64,000 bases of DNA from CBCOTE01 sp965112965 (GTDB lineage Bacteria; Desulfobacterota; Desulfovibrionia; Desulfovibrionales; Desulfovibrionaceae). The notes beneath the pieces are model-generated. The model was not told the DNA's origin and did not search any database. It saw only the letters and a list, made by a program, of their open reading frames with translations. A program made the position numbers and the translations under genes. The stretch lies in assembly GCA_965112965.1 (NCBI GenBank), contig CBCOTE010000022.1, forward strand, positions 186,001-250,000, given 5' to 3'. Positions 10,467 to 18,285 of the stretch are shown here, piece by piece. Position 1 is the stretch's first letter. Every line of letters starts with the position of its first letter.

Positions 10467-11490
10467 ACTCAAGGTCATTCTCCGTACCATTTTTCATAAA
10501 TTCTAGGTAGGCGCCGCTGTGTATTGTGTTCAGCCATTCGGTATGGCTGCGGTACCAGGCGATGGTCTCTTGGATGCCGCATTTGAAGTCATATTCAGGC
10601 ACGAACCCAAGCTCACGTTGGGCAAAAGAATAGTCCATGGCATAGCGTCGGTCATGACCTGGCCGGTCTTTAACATAAGAGATAAGGGATTCAGATTTAC
10701 CCATGATCCGGAGTATAGTTTTGACCACCTGGATATTTGATAACTCGGCATTGCCGCCGAAATTATATACTCGGCCTGGGGTACCTTTAGTCAGAGCTAG
10801 GTGTACACCGCGGCAGTGGTCCTTGACGTAAATCCAGTCGCGTATGTTCATGCCGTCGCCGTAGATTGGTAGAGGCTTATTTGCGTCGGCCGCGGCATAT
10901 ACGAGTGGTATGAGTTTTTCTGGAAATTGGTAAGGGCCGTAGTTGTTGGAGCAGCGTGTGATGATTGCGGGGAAGTTGTAGGTCTCTACATAGGCACGTA
11001 TGAGTAGATCGGCACAGGCTTTAGAAGCCGAGTATGGGCTGTTAGGCGCCAATGGTGTTTCCTCGGTGAACTTACCTGTAGATCCGAGGGTGCCATAGAC
11101 CTCATCCGTGGAGATATGCACAAAGCAATCAATCTTATGTCGGTGGGCGGCTTCCAAGAGAACCTGCGTGCCGAGGACGTTGGTAGTGATAAATGGGGTC
11201 GGGTCAGAGATGGAACGGTCCACGTGGGATTCGGCTGCGAAGTTGATTACAGCCTCGATGTGGTGCTCGGCAAGCAACTGCTTGACGAGGGGCATGTCCG
11301 AGATGTCGCCGTGGATGAAGTGGTATTGGTTATCGCCAAAGCGTTCCTTAAGCGGCTGGACGTTCAAAGGGTTGCCGGCATATGTGAGTTTATCGAGGTT
11401 GACGATGTAGGCGTCTGGGTGTTGTTCAAATAGGTAATATAGGTAGTTGGAGCCGATGAAGCCACAACAGCCGGTGACGAGTAGGCGCAT
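10453..11490 (-). CDS. rfbB: dTDP-glucose 4,6-dehydratase
   Basis: Converts dTDP-glucose to the 4-keto-6-deoxy intermediate, second step of the dTDP-rhamnose route. The 345-residue protein has the Rossmann motif GCCGFIGSNY near the N-terminus, the HISTDEVYG segment with the active-site Thr/Asp/Glu, the catalytic YSASK tyrosine and lysine, and the RCSNNYGPYQFPEKLIP block specific to this enzyme. A ribosome binding site (AGAAGGAA) precedes the ATG at 11490. The 3' end overlaps rfbD. Full length and without lesions. With uppP and the sugar-phosphate transferase at 46.6 kb it indicates that this organism still builds a glycan on undecaprenyl phosphate. Confidence 0.95.
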   Translation of the reverse strand: MRLLVTGCCGFIGSNYLYYLFEQHPDAYIVNLDKLTYAGNPLNVQPLKERFGDNQYHFIHGDISDMPLVKQLLAEHHIEAVINFAAESHVDRSISDPTPFITTNVLGTQVLLEAAHRHKIDCFVHISTDEVYGTLGSTGKFTEETPLAPNSPYSASKACADLLIRAYVETYNFPAIITRCSNNYGPYQFPEKLIPLVYAAADANKPLPIYGDGMNIRDWIYVKDHCRGVHLALTKGTPGRVYNFGGNAELSNIQVVKTILRIMGKSESLISYVKDRPGHDRRYAMDYSFAQRELGFVPEYDFKCGIQETIAWYRSHTEWLNTIHSGAYLEFMKNGTENDLEYALY

Positions 11491-11632
11491 AAAAAAGTTC
11501 CTTCTGATGCTATCTGAAATTAGCGTAATAGGGCTGCGGATGTAGTCGCAGAACTAAATTCTTTAAAACATAAACGAGAGCCGGAAAAATCGCAAGAAGG
11601 ACGGTAATGGGGTGTGGGCAGAGTGAGAAAAA

Positions 11633-11662
11633 TTGTTGCACAGAGATGGCTTTTTGTATAAT
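11633..11662 (+). promoter_or_regulatory. Promoter of tRNA-Val
   Basis: A perfect -10 box, TATAAT, at 11657-11662, with TTGTTG at 11633-11638 as the -35 candidate (18-base spacer). The mature tRNA begins 15 bases after the -10 box, leaving a short leader. Confidence 0.65.
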
Positions 11663-11676
11663 AAAAGTATTTCAGT

Positions 11677-11752
<76 letters not shown>

Positions 11753-12487
11753 TTGGTCGATATAAGAACTATTTTTGCTTCTTGGCCTTAGTTGCGCGGG
11801 ACGGTTCAGCTCGGGCATAAGCTCGATACTATAACTATTAGGTTATATTTATTAATGATGACTGCGTTCGATTCTGTCGGACCTAGAGGTATTTAAATCA
11901 GTGTTTGAGGAACGACCAGCAGCGCTCTAGCTAATGTGGATCTCTTTGATTATGGCTATACGTATAATGGCCATAGTTATTCTGACCTGTGCCCGCCCTG
12001 GCGGATTTTATTATGACATAAGCCATAATATTTTTATAGTAATTGATACTGTATACCAGATATTCGTCTCCTTTGTTCCGTCATATATTAAAAAATGAAA
12101 AAAACTATGGCTTTAGAGATGTCCTAAGTCTGTTTTTTTTAGATAACAGGCAATAAGATGCAGACTCTTCGGTTAAGGCTGGCAGCTCTTGAGTAGCAAA
12201 TTCGTGTAAACAAGACATAGGCACATCGTTTTGAGGCATTAGATCTATCCAGATATATGGCATGTTTTTTCTTTGTGGATTCGTTTCGTGTGCGCTGCAA
12301 GGCGGTGCATAGACATCAGTGAAATATATATTACGTCGAACGAGTTTGTTTAGACTGAGGATGGCTACCTGTCGAAAGTTAGGCTGTCCAAATTGGCCTA
12401 GGCTATAAATTTTCCTGGAAATCGTCAATGGGGCCTTGGACGTTGTCTCGTTTTGAGCGGTTGGAGTCGTCATTCAAGGAGGCAATC
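11753..12487. other. Eroded stretch downstream of tRNA-Val
   Basis: The first 350 bases hold nothing recognisable. On the minus strand 12105-12473 is an open frame of 122 codons with no ribosome binding site, no recognisable domain and an odd composition; I regard it as chance or as the relic of a gene. No terminator hairpin is visible after the tRNA. Confidence 0.5.
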
Positions 12488-12583
12488 ATGGCTGACCTTT
12501 GTGTCAGGATGCTTGTGATTGTCGTTCTGGTGGCTGCCTTAGTCGGATGCGATATTACCATCTCTGACCTGTGCTCTGTTTAA
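12488..12583 (+). pseudogene. Truncated lipoprotein, 31 aa
   Basis: A short frame with a good ribosome binding site (AAGGAGG, 6-10 bases before the ATG). The product is MADLCVRMLVIVVLVAALVG followed by Cys, a lipoprotein signal peptide with a lipobox ending in Cys-21; only ten residues follow before TAA. It is either a very small lipoprotein or the surviving signal peptide of a larger one whose body is gone. Downstream, at 12683, a second signal-peptide-like start (MKKILFRLFL) is followed at once by TGA. Both facts favour a decayed envelope gene. Confidence 0.4.
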
Positions 12584-13703
12584 ATGAATAAATCAACGTT
12601 CATTCTCCAAGGTCGACTTGAGCTCGACCGTCTAAGTCTAATCTTGAGACGAGGGCTATTGTAAATACCGTAAAGGTTAAATATGAAAAAAATTCTTTTT
12701 CGCTTGTTCCTTTGACTAGCCAGTGCGGTGATGGTTTGGCCTAGTAAGTAAGCGGTTGTGGGTGAGGGTAGGTAGTCCAGGTACTCGAATCCTAAAAAAT
12801 AACAATAACTAGAGCAGTTTTCTTAGCGTCGGCTATTTCTTGTCATGCGTCGGGTAACGTCAGATTTCATTGTTGTCGCGTATGTTGATTTGCTACCAGC
12901 TTCAGAGCGTCTGGTTCGTAGCTTTAATTCCGGACGATATGTTTTGTCGATCTGTTTGACCAGATAGTCTTTTCTAAGGATGTCATGGCTATTTCATCAG
13001 TACAGAACTTTTTTGACTTTGAGGATGCTGTTGGTAATAGTATTGGTATTCTTGGTTGTTTTTTAAGTTAGCTCGCGGCAGGTAACAGTATGCAATGGCC
13101 CCTACGGTCACATCCTGACGGATTAGGCAATTTTTGTCATTTTTTTAGTCTGAAAGCCACTTAGTTTGGGTACTATATTAGAAAATCATGTATTTTCAGT
13201 AATAAGTTGATAGCCAATCTTTAACTTTGGGCAATCAGATTTGTATAGTTTAAGTTCGTATGGCCGCGACTTTTACAATGACATCAGCGAAGAATGACAG
13301 CATTAGTTTATAAATGCCGTATGGGCTATTAGTTATCTGAGCTTGATTGTTCAGACAAGAAGTCGTCGAATATATGACAGTCTTTTTTAGCCTGGAAGCT
13401 GTTTAAAAAAATGTTCGTTCAGTAAGAAGCTATGAGGCGTCCTTGATACGTCAGGCAGTCAGAGTGGGTTGTATGTTGCCGACATTTTAAGTATCACGAC
13501 GCATATGGTATAAATGGTATAATAAGTCCACAGGACTAAGAAACTCGTCATCAATGCCGCCAGCTGGATGCGTAGGGTTTTGCAAGAAATACATCGGCAT
13601 TGGGAATCCCTGGAAGGGAAATGGTAAAAAACATAATGACACGTTGCCGCTGGCTGTAAAAAAAATCGTACTACAGTGGTCGATTACTAATGTGCAGCTG
13701 GTC
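12584..13703. other. Eroded stretch, probably former envelope/transport genes
   Basis: About 1.1 kb without a usable frame. On the plus strand a lost signal peptide (around 12683) is followed by hydrophobic, protein-like stretches broken by TAG and TAA stops. The ATPase encoded just beyond, on the minus strand, normally has a permease partner; a missing permease could have been here, but I could not confirm it from any motif. Confidence 0.4.
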
Positions 13704-14381
13704 CTACTGTAGATAACCCTGGTGGAGGTAGTAGGTGCGGGAGCACTGATCTGCTACTTTGGAGTCGTGGGTGACAATAGCGATGGCCGAGTTCGCTCCA
13801 GCTACAAATTCGTGAAAATGTTGTATGATTTGGGCTGATAACTTGTTGTCTAGTTGGCCTGTAGGTTCGTCAGCAAATATAATTTGAGGCCGGTTAACCA
13901 TGGCACGGGCGATAGATACACGTTGTTGTTCGCCACCCGAGAGGCAGTTAGAGGGATGGCGGATGCGGTGGAGCATGTTAACCTTTTCTAATGCCTCTTG
14001 GATCATACTGGGGCGTAGTTGCCGCTCTACGCCTGCGTATATGAGAGGAAATTCAAGGTTTTCGTAGACTGTGCTGTGCTCGAAGAGGTTAAGGCTCTGA
14101 AATACAAATCCTGCGAATTTACGCCTGAAGCGGGCCTGTTCTGAGCGATTGAGATTTGAGACATTCTTCTCGCCAACAAGATAAGTACCAGAAGTAACTG
14201 ATTGGAGCAGCCCTAGGATATATAATAGCGTTGACTTACCTTCACCCGATGGTCCCATGATGGCCGTCATTTCCCCTGGATAAATATTCAAATTGATGCC
14301 TTTGAGGACTTGGATGATTTCGCCGTGGCTGTAATAGTTTTTGACGAGATCCATGACTTGAACGATTGGAGGTTTGTGCAT
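13704..14381 (-). CDS. ABC transporter ATP-binding protein, MacB/LolD type
   Basis: Cytosolic ATPase of an ABC transporter of the lipoprotein-release/macrolide-export (MacB/LolD) family. The 225-residue product has Walker A GPSGEGKST, the Q-loop FVFQSLNLFEHSTV, the signature LSGGEQQR, Walker B IIFADEPTGQLD and the switch histidine in VTHD, so the enzyme looks active. Length is normal and it ends in TAG. No ribosome binding site is obvious before the ATG. No intact permease gene flanks it on either side. It may serve a permease encoded elsewhere (for example LolCE) or be a gene on its way to loss. Confidence 0.88.
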   Translation of the reverse strand: MHKPPIVQVMDLVKNYYSHGEIIQVLKGINLNIYPGEMTAIMGPSGEGKSTLLYILGLLQSVTSGTYLVGEKNVSNLNRSEQARFRRKFAGFVFQSLNLFEHSTVYENLEFPLIYAGVERQLRPSMIQEALEKVNMLHRIRHPSNCLSGGEQQRVSIARAMVNRPQIIFADEPTGQLDNKLSAQIIQHFHEFVAGANSAIAIVTHDSKVADQCSRTYYLHQGYLQ

Positions 14382-14825
14382 AGATTTTTTTGGTCAAAGC
14401 ATTTAGTTAAAATTGTGGTTAAGGGTCTCTCGGCGTTTCTGCTGGCGTTCCAGGACAACATGGGCACCATGTTCGCGTCCCAGTTGTCCTGAGTGCATGT
14501 AGCTCGACCAGTAAATATCGTCTTTTGGTCTTGAGTCGTCGGTAGAAGGATTAGTTTTTTTTGGTGAGATGATAATGCTACGCTGACGTGACATTTTTTG
14601 ATGCCTCATGGCTGGCTAGTTATATTCGCATCCAAAAAGGGCGTATAGTCATTTTTTTATTGTGCTATTCGCCAGTGGATTGAAAGAAGTGTGGTAATGG
14701 CCTGGTGCGACGGAAACCAGAAGATTATAGTACAGGCACTGTAGCGCCTATCTTTTACTTTAACAAAAAGAGACTTAATTAATAAAATGTCATTAGTGTA
14801 ATGCCCTTGTCGCCTAGATCGTCTG
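14382..14825. other. Eroded spacer
   Basis: Between the ABC ATPase and tRNA-Met. Short minus-strand frames (14403-14609 and 14657-14887) look like chance or relics; the second one reads through the tRNA. No recognisable feature. Confidence 0.5.
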
Positions 14826-14902
14826 TGGTAGCGAGGGAGGGACTTGAACCCCCGACACTGCGGATATGAGCCGCATGCTCTGACCACCTGAGCTACCTCG
14901 CC
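14826..14902 (-). tRNA. tRNA with CAU anticodon, probably elongator Met
   Basis: A 77-base cloverleaf on the minus strand. Acceptor arms GGCGAGG and CCTCGCT pair with one G-U at position 1-72, followed by A73 and encoded CCA. The anticodon loop CTCATAT gives CAU. The first pair excludes initiator tRNA, which has a 1-72 mismatch. CAU can also be tRNA-Ile2 after lysidine modification; the A5-U68 pair is more like elongator Met, but this is not decisive. It lies 73 bases downstream of uppP on the same strand. Confidence 0.93.
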
Positions 14903-14975
14903 ACTGCAAAGATTTTTTATTTTATTACGATCTCTGGTGGGTTGGCAAGCTTTTTAGTCAGGCCCAATAAAAGTT

Positions 14976-15845
14976 TCAGCTCCAGAATAACCAGATTGCC
15001 ATTGCCAGAATTAGGCGGTACCAGGCGAAGGGCCGCAGCGTCATATGTCCAAGCAGATATATTAAGCCTTTGACCGCGCCCCAGGCCGCTATGAAGGAGA
15101 TCACGAAGCCCAAAGCAATGAGACTGAGGTCGTCTTTGTCCAGATATTCCCAATTTCTATACAGATCATATAAGGTGGCTGCGGCTAGGATCGGTACGGC
15201 GGCCAAAAAAGAATACTCGGCTGCAGTTTTGCGGTCAGCCCCTAAAATCATAGCGCCCATAATAGTTGATCCGGCCCTGGAAAATCCTGGCCATAGGGCC
15301 AGGCATTGGAAAAGACCGATGCCCAGGGCCATAGCTGAGTTGATGTCATCTACACTCGTCACTCGCTCTCGGCGCGGCAGAGCCTCCACTATGAACAGAG
15401 CTGCTCCACCTATAACTAAGGCCATAGCGACATTCATGGGATTGAATAGGTGAAGTTTAATGGCTTTGTAGGTAAATAGTCCGAGCAGACTAGCTGGCAA
15501 GGAGGTTAGTAGCAGTAGCCACAGCCCTCGCAGTCCCGAGAGTTCCTGGTGTTTTATTGTCTCAGGCGTTAGTAGCCCGATGAATCGGCGCCAATAGAAT
15601 ATTATCACGGCCAAGATGGCCCCAAACTGGATGACGATTTCGAAGGTGGCCGTATGTTTCCCAGTGTAGTTCAGCAAATGTCCGACGATGATGAGGTGAC
15701 CAGTGGAGGAGACGGGTAAAAATTCGGTCAAACCTTCTACGACGCCCATGATTGATACCAGAATAAAATTGTCTATATGCGCTCCATTATGCGATGAGAT
15801 TATACTGTGCGGACTAGGTTGAGCCGGTCCGTGGCGGGAGGACAT
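14976..15845 (-). CDS. uppP: Undecaprenyl-diphosphatase (BacA family)
   Basis: Recycles the lipid carrier for peptidoglycan and O-antigen by removing one phosphate from undecaprenyl pyrophosphate in the inner membrane. Both active-site motifs are present: EGLTEFLPVSSTGHL near the start and PGFSRAGST in the middle, with the usual set of hydrophobic helices. From the ATG at 15845 the protein is 289 residues, about 20 longer than usual and with a hydrophilic leader unlike the family. The expected start falls on codon 24, which is ATA at 15776-15774, preceded by GGAG with a 5-base spacer; see findings. The gene ends in TGA. Confidence 0.94.
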   Translation of the reverse strand: MSSRHGPAQPSPHSIISSHNGAHIDNFILVSIMGVVEGLTEFLPVSSTGHLIIVGHLLNYTGKHTATFEIVIQFGAILAVIIFYWRRFIGLLTPETIKHQELSGLRGLWLLLLTSLPASLLGLFTYKAIKLHLFNPMNVAMALVIGGAALFIVEALPRRERVTSVDDINSAMALGIGLFQCLALWPGFSRAGSTIMGAMILGADRKTAAEYSFLAAVPILAAATLYDLYRNWEYLDKDDLSLIALGFVISFIAAWGAVKGLIYLLGHMTLRPFAWYRLILAMAIWLFWS

Positions 15846-15948
15846 AACTTAAAAAACCTTAAAAAATATTGTAAGACTATTGGCCTTGCCTTATCCTATT
15901 TAAACTATAGGTTTTACTGGTCGTTACTAAAATTGGAGGCTGCTCCCC

Positions 15949-16140
15949 ATGCCGACCATTATGTCACAGAACGAATTATTCAAATGTGCCATCATTTATG
16001 TTACTGAGCAGGTAAGCTATGGACGCAAACCATTACAGAATATTATTGATGAGGCTGCCGTTCGTTTCAACCTTGGCCCCAAGGACACAGAGTACCTGGA
16101 GTACACTTTTCTTAAGGGTGACGAGGGCTGTCCAGGCTAG
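15949..16140 (+). CDS. Small conserved protein, 63 aa, function unknown
   Basis: A short frame with a strong ribosome binding site (TGGAGG, about 9 bases before the ATG). The product begins MPTIMSQNELFKCAIIYVTE and has helical, charged composition with the ending FLKGDEGCPG. No membrane segment or signal peptide. It ends in TAG, 15 bases before the end of engB on the opposite strand, so the two converge. Codon use resembles that of the intact neighbours rather than the eroded DNA. I do not recognise a family. Confidence 0.7.
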   Translation: MPTIMSQNELFKCAIIYVTEQVSYGRKPLQNIIDEAAVRFNLGPKDTEYLEYTFLKGDEGCPG

Positions 16141-16155
16141 TCCTCAGTATGTCTG

Positions 16156-16860
16156 CTAGGTATCTTCAGGGGGCGATTCTTGCTTTAACGGTAGTTTGTC
16201 GTTTGTTAGAGACGAGATATGGCCCGCACCGGTAGCAGCGAAAGAGTCGAAATATGTGTTATTTATTCCGAATACAGACTCCGGAGTCGTCTTAGTGAAT
16301 AACTGATGCCACAGAGTGTCTCGGCCTAAGCCAGTCTTGCTGGAAAAGGGCAGGGGCGTTGGATATGGTGACAGCAGCGCAGCCCATTCTTTTTGTCGAC
16401 TGTTGCGTTCACGTTGATTACATTTATCCGATTTAGTGAGTACAGGTAGCAGATTAATGGCGTACGCTTGTATGAATCTAGCCAGCTCTAGATCTAGGGC
16501 CTGGGGTGGTAAGCGGCTGTCTAATAGCAGAACTACTCCGGCCAAGGTTCTGGTAGAGGTTAGGTATCGGTTCACCAGCTTGGCCCAGTGCTCATGTTCT
16601 TTTTTTGAGATTGCGGCGTAGCCATAGCCGGGCAAATCGACTAGGTAAAGTGTTTTTTCCGCTACGCGGTAGAAATTGAGACTACGAGTCTTGCCTGGTG
16701 TGGAACTGGTGTGCGCTAGTTTTTGGACGCCGGCTAGACAATTGAGGAGCGAAGACTTACCCACGTTGGAGCGGCCAACTAGAGCCCATTGCAGTGTCTG
16801 TGGCACGACGAGTTGTTTATCCGTATATACAGTAGCTTCGAGAATGAGTCGGGAAAACAT
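16156..16860 (-). CDS. engB: Ribosome biogenesis GTP-binding protein EngB (YihA/YsxC)
   Basis: A GTPase required for assembly of the large ribosomal subunit. All G motifs are visible: G1 GRSNVGKSSLLN, G2 TPGKTRSLNFY, G3 DLPGYGYA, G4 TKSD and G5 SSKTG. The core of about 200 residues is followed by a poorly conserved tail of some 30 residues. A ribosome binding site (AAGGA) lies about 8 bases before the ATG at 16860. It ends in TAG. The G-motif set and the typical YxxVAEKTLYLVDLPGYGYA context leave little doubt. Confidence 0.95.
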   Translation of the reverse strand: MFSRLILEATVYTDKQLVVPQTLQWALVGRSNVGKSSLLNCLAGVQKLAHTSSTPGKTRSLNFYRVAEKTLYLVDLPGYGYAAISKKEHEHWAKLVNRYLTSTRTLAGVVLLLDSRLPPQALDLELARFIQAYAINLLPVLTKSDKCNQRERNSRQKEWAALLSPYPTPLPFSSKTGLGRDTLWHQLFTKTTPESVFGINNTYFDSFAATGAGHISSLTNDKLPLKQESPPEDT

Positions 16861-17189
16861 AGTGCGATCCTTATTCAGCTATAGGATGCCAGAGGTCGGG
16901 CTATCATAGCGTCTAGATTACTTTTTATATTTTTACAATTTTTTTTGACAGCCGGATAATCCTGACAATACATCCAGCTAATAACGGCTACGGGTAGTGC
17001 CGTAGATGGATGGTGTGTCTGGGCTCTGCAGAGCAGTGGCGGGTGGCGTCTGTAGAGCATTTTCACTATAATACCTGTGCTGACGGCAAGAAGTATTATG
17101 GTATAAACTGTTGCTGTAGTAAATAGTCTAAATGGATTTTTAGGCGATAGCAGCCCTAGCTCTACAGATATGATGATATAGATGCCTTT

Positions 17190-17520
17190 GCAAAACTGGT
17201 AGATAGCTTGTATTGATCAGTCGTTAGAGAGATTAGGAGGAAATTTTTTAAACCAAAGGCGAGAGCTAGGCCTAAGTCAGTGGGAGTGATATTGGTGGGA
17301 GTGAGTGTTGATAATATTGTATTTAATGTCTGAGTTTTATTCATATTAGCCTAGCTATTGCCGATTACCTGACCTGGATAAGATTCCCTGCATGGAAGTG
17401 TACTTAAGCAATGTTGGACCCGGGATGAGGCTTCCGGCAGCAAAGTTACCTAGCCATCAGACTATGGGGCTGTTGCGGGATTCAAATTTTTGATCTATAA
17501 ATTAGTTGTCATGCATTTTA
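17190..17520 (+). pseudogene. aroQ: 3-dehydroquinate dehydratase (type II) remnant
   Basis: Directly upstream of efp, where Desulfovibrio relatives carry aroQ. In shifting frames I read pieces that match the C-terminal half of type II dehydroquinase: a SLA-type helix followed by DYLTWIRFP and PCMEVYLSNV (compare the family CVEVHLSNV), then GAVAGF and a hydrophobic end. TAG and TGA stops and at least two frame changes separate them, and the N-terminal catalytic tyrosine region is not recognisable. If right, the shikimate pathway is broken here. The match is short, so confidence is moderate. Confidence 0.45.
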
Positions 17521-17645
17521 TTTCCGGCTTACCAATGACGGCAGCTAAGCCCTCTGATGCCAGGACCAGCAGTCTGGGCCGGTTGCAGCAAGTGCGGCCA
17601 TTCAACTCTACGCAACACCTTACTAAGACCGGAGTCGGATAGTCT

Positions 17646-18203
17646 ATGCTATTTACCACGGATTTTCGTCGTGGCCTAAAGATCGAGATTGACGGCATAC
17701 CTTATGAGATAATTGAATTTATGCACGTCAAACCAGGCAAAGGTGGCGCTTTCGTGCGTTCTAAATTGCGCAATCTACTCAACGCACGCGTAGTGCAACA
17801 GACCTTTCGATCAGGCGAGAAGTTCGAGAAGCCGGACATAGAAAGTGTCAAGGTGCAATATCTTTACAAAGAAGGTGCTAACTACGTATTTATGGACCTG
17901 AGCAATTACGAACAGTTTCACATTACTGAGGATCAGGCTGTCGGTAAAGGAGGTTTTTTAAAAGCTGGAATGGAGATCAAGTTGTTACTCTACCACGGCC
18001 GACCCCTGGACTTGGAATTGCCCGTAACTGTGACCCTGGCTGTGACCAATGCCGAATCGGGCGTTAAGGGCGACACCGTGAGTAATGTCACTAAGTCTGC
18101 CACTCTGGAAACTGGCATCACTGTTAATGTGCCGTTGTTTGTTGACGTCGGCGATATAGTTAAAATTGATACCCGTTCCGGCGAGTATGTCAGCCGTGAG
18201 TGA
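17646..18203 (+). CDS. efp: Elongation factor P
   Basis: Relieves ribosome stalling at polyproline stretches. The 185-residue protein has the three beta-barrel domains: KOW-like N-terminus (MLFTTDFRRGLKIEIDG), middle OB domain (VQYLYKEGANYVFMD) and the C-terminal signature around VPLFVDVGDIVKIDTRSGEY. The tip loop reads KPGKGGAF with lysine at position 32, the site of beta-lysylation in the EpmAB system; it is not the arginine type rhamnosylated by EarP. A GGAG lies about 11 bases before the ATG. It is followed by ftsK and lolA on the same strand. Confidence 0.97.
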   Translation: MLFTTDFRRGLKIEIDGIPYEIIEFMHVKPGKGGAFVRSKLRNLLNARVVQQTFRSGEKFEKPDIESVKVQYLYKEGANYVFMDLSNYEQFHITEDQAVGKGGFLKAGMEIKLLLYHGRPLDLELPVTVTLAVTNAESGVKGDTVSNVTKSATLETGITVNVPLFVDVGDIVKIDTRSGEYVSRE

Positions 18204-18285
18204 AATTGGCCTGCAACGGCTGCGGGGCCGTAAGGTCCCAAAGGTCCTTTCCGTCGGCCTACTGCCAGGAGTTAACAGGGCTAAG

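Noticed and set aside
12105..12473. 122-codon minus-strand frame as an intact gene
   Set aside because: No ribosome binding site or recognisable domain. I kept it only as part of the eroded stretch.
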